Source: Streptococcaceae bacterium AM104-57
GTDB taxonomy: Bacteria; Bacillota; Bacilli; Lactobacillales; Streptococcaceae
Reading direction: 5' to 3'
NCBI GenBank assembly: GCA_027659245.1
Contig: JAQDPW010000039.1
Location: forward strand, 1-9,794
DNA length: 9,794 nt
Under the pieces are notes generated by a model, which ran no database searches, was not told where the DNA came from, and worked only from the letters and a program-made list of their open reading frames with translations. The position numbers and the translations under genes are program-made. Each line of letters opens with the position of its first letter. Positions within the stretch are counted from its first letter, which is position 1. Below are positions 7,201-9,794 of this stretch, in pieces.

Positions 7201-9794
7201 TATTGGATTACCGCAAAAGCAACAGATAACAGCGGTCTATCTACGACAGGGAAATTCTTTGTTCAGATTTTGGATAAAGGTGCGCCAGTGCAACCACCAA
7301 GACCAACTCCTCAAAATCTTCCGCCAGTTATCTTAGGCACTTTGAACAACGGTATTGTAGGCCAAGCCTATAAGAGTGAACTAGGTGTTTACGACGTTGA
7401 CGGCTACATCAAAAATGTGACCATTGTCGATGAAAGCCTACCAAATGGAGTGACCTTATCTTATAATAATTCCCGCATTACCCTAGGCGGTACACCAACA
7501 GAAGCAGGAACCTTTAAGGTGAAAGTAAGGGCTACTGATGATAAGGGTGCTACAACGGAAGGAACCTATACCTTTGTTGTCACCGACAAGAAACTATCAG
7601 ACAACAACTTGCCACCAGAATTTACCGGTGTCTACCCTGATGGTGTGGTGAACACAGAATATAATAACAGCGTTTACGCCAATGACCGTGACGGCTTTGT
7701 CGCTAAGGTGGAAGTAATCTCACAAACCTTGCCAGAGGGTCTGACAGCAACTGTCAAAGATCGCCGTGTCATGATCACAGGTACTCCGAAAGTGACTGGA
7801 ACTGCAACCATCGAATTAAAAGCTACTGATGATAAGGGTGCTGCGACGACACAACGTTATACCTTTGTTGTCCGAGACAGTGGAACGATTACTCCACCAG
7901 ATGAGATACCGATCAACACGCCTCCACGGATCGTAGGAAATCCAGAGAGTGGTGTAGTTGATATGCCGTACACAACAGTCATAAAAACATCGGATGCTGA
8001 TGAAGGCGACTATGTGGACACAGTAACAGTTAAAGATAGCACACTAGCTGAGACTAATTTAGAGACAATGATTGTCGGTGACAATGTGTATGTCACAGGG
8101 ACACCAACTAAAGAAGGAGTCTATAAATTTACAGTAACTGCGACTGATTCGAGAGGTGCGACGACTGAAAAAACTTTCAGTGTCTTGGTTTTTGATAAAA
8201 CTGTGATTCAGCCAACACCATCCAATCGGCCACCAGTTTTGATAGGTGATTTCAAAGATGACATGGTTGGCAATAACTATGCGGATGCTATCGGTGCCCG
8301 TGATTTAGATCCAGACGGGAAAGTCGTTAAGCTTGTTGTGGAAGTGCCCAACAATGGTACAGATGGTGAGAGTCGTACTGTTGAAGCTGGAAAAGTGGTC
8401 AATGATGCCATTAAATTGTTGAATCCAGACGGTTCTGACAGTGGTTTGACAGCATACTTAAACCTAGGTGGAGTGTCTGTTAATGGTGTGCCTAAACAGA
8501 CAGGCAAATATACTCTGCACGTGACAGCAACTGATGATAAAGGCGCGGAAACGAGCAAAGTCTACACCTTTAACATCACAGCCCGCGATGTGTCTCGTAT
8601 AGCTGCTCATGACGTCTATATTGAAGTGGGTGGGCAGTACGATCCTGTAAGCATGGTGGATATCGCTGAAGATTATGATGGAACAGTGGTCAATACCTCT
8701 CGCATAACCAAAGATACTTCAAAAGTCACAGTCGATACTGTTGGAGATTATCCAGTGACCTTTACTTTTGAAAATGGCTTGGGTAAATCTGTCACAACCA
8801 CGGCTTATGTTCACGTTCGTGCGAAAAACACCCCAGTGCCGGCAATTCCTTCCCATACTAGTCAAAAACCAGATGGTTCAGTTGTGTTTGTCAATCAATA
8901 TTTACCATTGAAACCTGAGGTGGCAATCACAGGAGTGCTTGCTAAAAACGGCATTACCATAACACACAGGGAAGTGATCTCGCCAATGCCAAACACCGAC
9001 ACCCCTGGGTATACCACACCGGTTGAGGTTCGAACCACCTTTACTTATGTGGATAAAGATGGTAAGAAACAATCAGCGACAGAAGATGTAACAGTTAAGG
9101 TATTTGTGGTCGAAAAAGGTGCAAATGGCGCAGATGGTAAGAGCGTCGCAACTAGCAATGGTGATTTAATTGAAACAGATTTGCGGCACCAAACTATTTC
9201 GTCAGGTGGTACGATCAAACCTGTGACAGTCACTGTTTTTGATAAAGACACCAAAGTGACCTATGGTTACTTAGACAAAGAGGGTGTGGCTCATGATAAT
9301 GCCTTGCCAGATGGCTTAAAGGCTACAGAGGTTACAGACCCTGATAGTTCGACGAAAAAATTACTGGTTACAGGTACCTTGTCAGATCCTGGCATTTACT
9401 ATATTTATGCCAATGCAACTGGTAAAAAGCTAACAGAGGGAGCAGTTGAGACAAGCTATACCGAAAAAGAGTATGCTGTGATTAGTGTTGTTTCCCAAGA
9501 AGCAAGCGATAACTCAACAAAACCACTTTCTGTTGAAATCGTTAAAGAACTAGGTGTTACGACTATTAATTTCTACTATGACGAAGATGGCAACGGCACA
9601 CGCAATGGCACAGAAAAAATCGTTAGTACGGCGACTGTTAGAGATGGCGCAGATGGTAAGCCAATCACGATTACTAATACAGAAACCCTTCAAAATGGTG
9701 ACATTCGCGTAACCTTCTCAGACGGTCATGAAGTGATCGTACCGAAGGGAGCCAAGGGAGATAAAGGTGAAACTGGTGAAGCCGGAGCCGCAGG
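4259..9794 (+). CDS. Giant YSIRK-signal surface protein with MucBP-like, Ig/cadherin-like and collagen-like regions; frame broken at a G10 tract; 3' end beyond the window
   Basis: As read, frame 2 from 4259 stops at 4511-4513 (84 codons), while frame 1 is open from before 4489 to the window end without a stop. One extra G, or two fewer, at 4478-4487 joins them. Residue numbers below assume 11 G. A YSIRK/G-S signal (FSIRKFSVGAASVLIG, 9-24) has likely cleavage near VVAA|DE (39/40). Residues 136-219 are helical and FIVAR-like. Two MucBP-like beta domains follow (VNYIDQDT from ~297; YTIVYTDRQTG from ~391), then a Lys/Arg cluster (RKRRE) and a head region ~480-835. A Pro/Gly stalk (~842-905) leads to five Ig/cadherin-like repeats (915-1444), a DUF5011-like module (~1445-1523), further Ig-like modules and collagen-like Gly-X-Y from 1831. 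The role is probably adhesion to host tissue or other bacteria at the cell wall. Any LPXTG anchor lies outside the window. The architecture recalls pneumococcal PclA, but identity is not established. Confidence 0.85.
4478..4487 (+). repeat. Homopolymeric G10 tract inside the surface-protein gene: candidate phase-variation switch
   Basis: There are ten consecutive G between ATC and TACCTC. In the frame from the start codon they encode three Gly and lead to VPLEPQVA and then a stop. With 8 or 11 G the same tract encodes Gly-Gly-Gly(-Gly) followed by TSRATSSLTGLTEDKE and the long open frame. Tracts of this length are prone to slipped-strand mispairing. It lies about 35 codons after the predicted signal-peptide cleavage site, so the OFF form would release only a ~45-residue secreted peptide. 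Confidence 0.7.
6781..6933 (+). repeat. Proline/glycine-rich stalk with three 42-bp tandem repeats
   Basis: The 14-residue unit PGPTPDPGPKPNPT occurs at 6781-6822 and 6823-6864 and, after an extra PG, at 6871-6912 with N changed to T; a PGPGPGP run follows. The units are nearly identical at the DNA level, pointing to recent duplication. In the protein this would be an extended, stiff linker between the N-terminal head and the Ig array, perhaps also crossing part of the capsule or wall. Copy number is likely to vary between strains. Confidence 0.85.
7000..8589 (+). repeat. Array of five Ig/cadherin-like (He_PIG-type) repeats within the surface protein
   Basis: The repeats begin with PPV, PPE or PPR at 7000, 7321, 7612, 7921 and 8233. 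Each has a conserved order: VG-x-x-Y near the start, an Asp-rich loop (NDQDG, YDVDG, NDRDG, SDADEGD, RDLDPDG), a G-x-P-x-x-x-G turn, and ATDDKGA or a variant before the last strand. Repeats 2 and 3 are 291 bp apart and share a 21-bp identical stretch starting at 7531 and at 7822. Repeat 5 is longer (about 119 residues) because of an insert around EVPNNGTDGE. The family call is by motif pattern. Confidence 0.75.
9748..9794 (+). repeat. Start of a collagen-like Gly-X-Y tract
   Basis: After VPK the frame reads GAK GDK GET GEA GAA G, five full Gly-X-Y triplets running into the window edge. GDK and GET are typical of bacterial collagen-like proteins, in which charged residues replace hydroxyproline for triple-helix stability. 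The length of the tract cannot be seen here. Confidence 0.7.

Overview
The window looks like chromosome from a mitis-group Streptococcus (S. mitis, S. oralis or S. pneumoniae type). This rests on the RUP-type 107-108 bp repeats, a pneumococcal-style nested hairpin repeat, extended -10 promoters, low GC, a PepA-type glutamyl aminopeptidase and a YSIRK-type surface-protein signal. The species cannot be fixed from this sequence alone.

Layout. Positions 1-57 are the right-hand end of an IS3-family element. Positions 58-716 contain no gene. They hold half of a hairpin repeat, then a pile-up of seven complete or broken RUP elements, all in one orientation and partly nested. A short promoter leads into pepA (786-1850, M42 aminopeptidase) and a closely linked 98-residue gene (1875-2171) that resembles the enterocin A-type bacteriocin immunity proteins. 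The last codons and stop of this small gene come from another RUP (2159-2266). A large nested hairpin repeat (2267-2400) follows and separates it from the convergent nptA gene (2411-4042, minus strand), a Na+/phosphate cotransporter with a C-terminal PhoU-like domain.

nptA is divergent from a very large surface-protein gene that starts at 4259 and runs off the window end (more than 1,840 codons). In order it encodes a YSIRK signal peptide, a helical Ala/Gln/Glu-rich segment, two MucBP-like beta domains, a distinct head region, a Pro/Gly-rich stalk with 14-residue repeats, five Ig/cadherin-like repeats, further Ig-like modules and the start of a collagen-like Gly-X-Y tract. Its closest known analogue in architecture is probably the pneumococcal collagen-like protein type (PclA). 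The wall anchor would lie beyond the window.

The most interesting signal is a run of ten G at 4478-4487, about 35 codons after the predicted signal-peptide cleavage site. With ten G the reading frame ends after 84 residues. With eight or eleven G it joins the whole remaining open frame, which has no stop over 5.3 kb. This is the form of an on/off contingency (phase-variation) switch for a giant adhesin, here read in the OFF state, although a homopolymer sequencing error must be excluded.

The genes do not form one pathway. pepA and the small immunity-like gene are probably co-transcribed. nptA and the surface gene have their own divergent promoters in a 216-bp gap.
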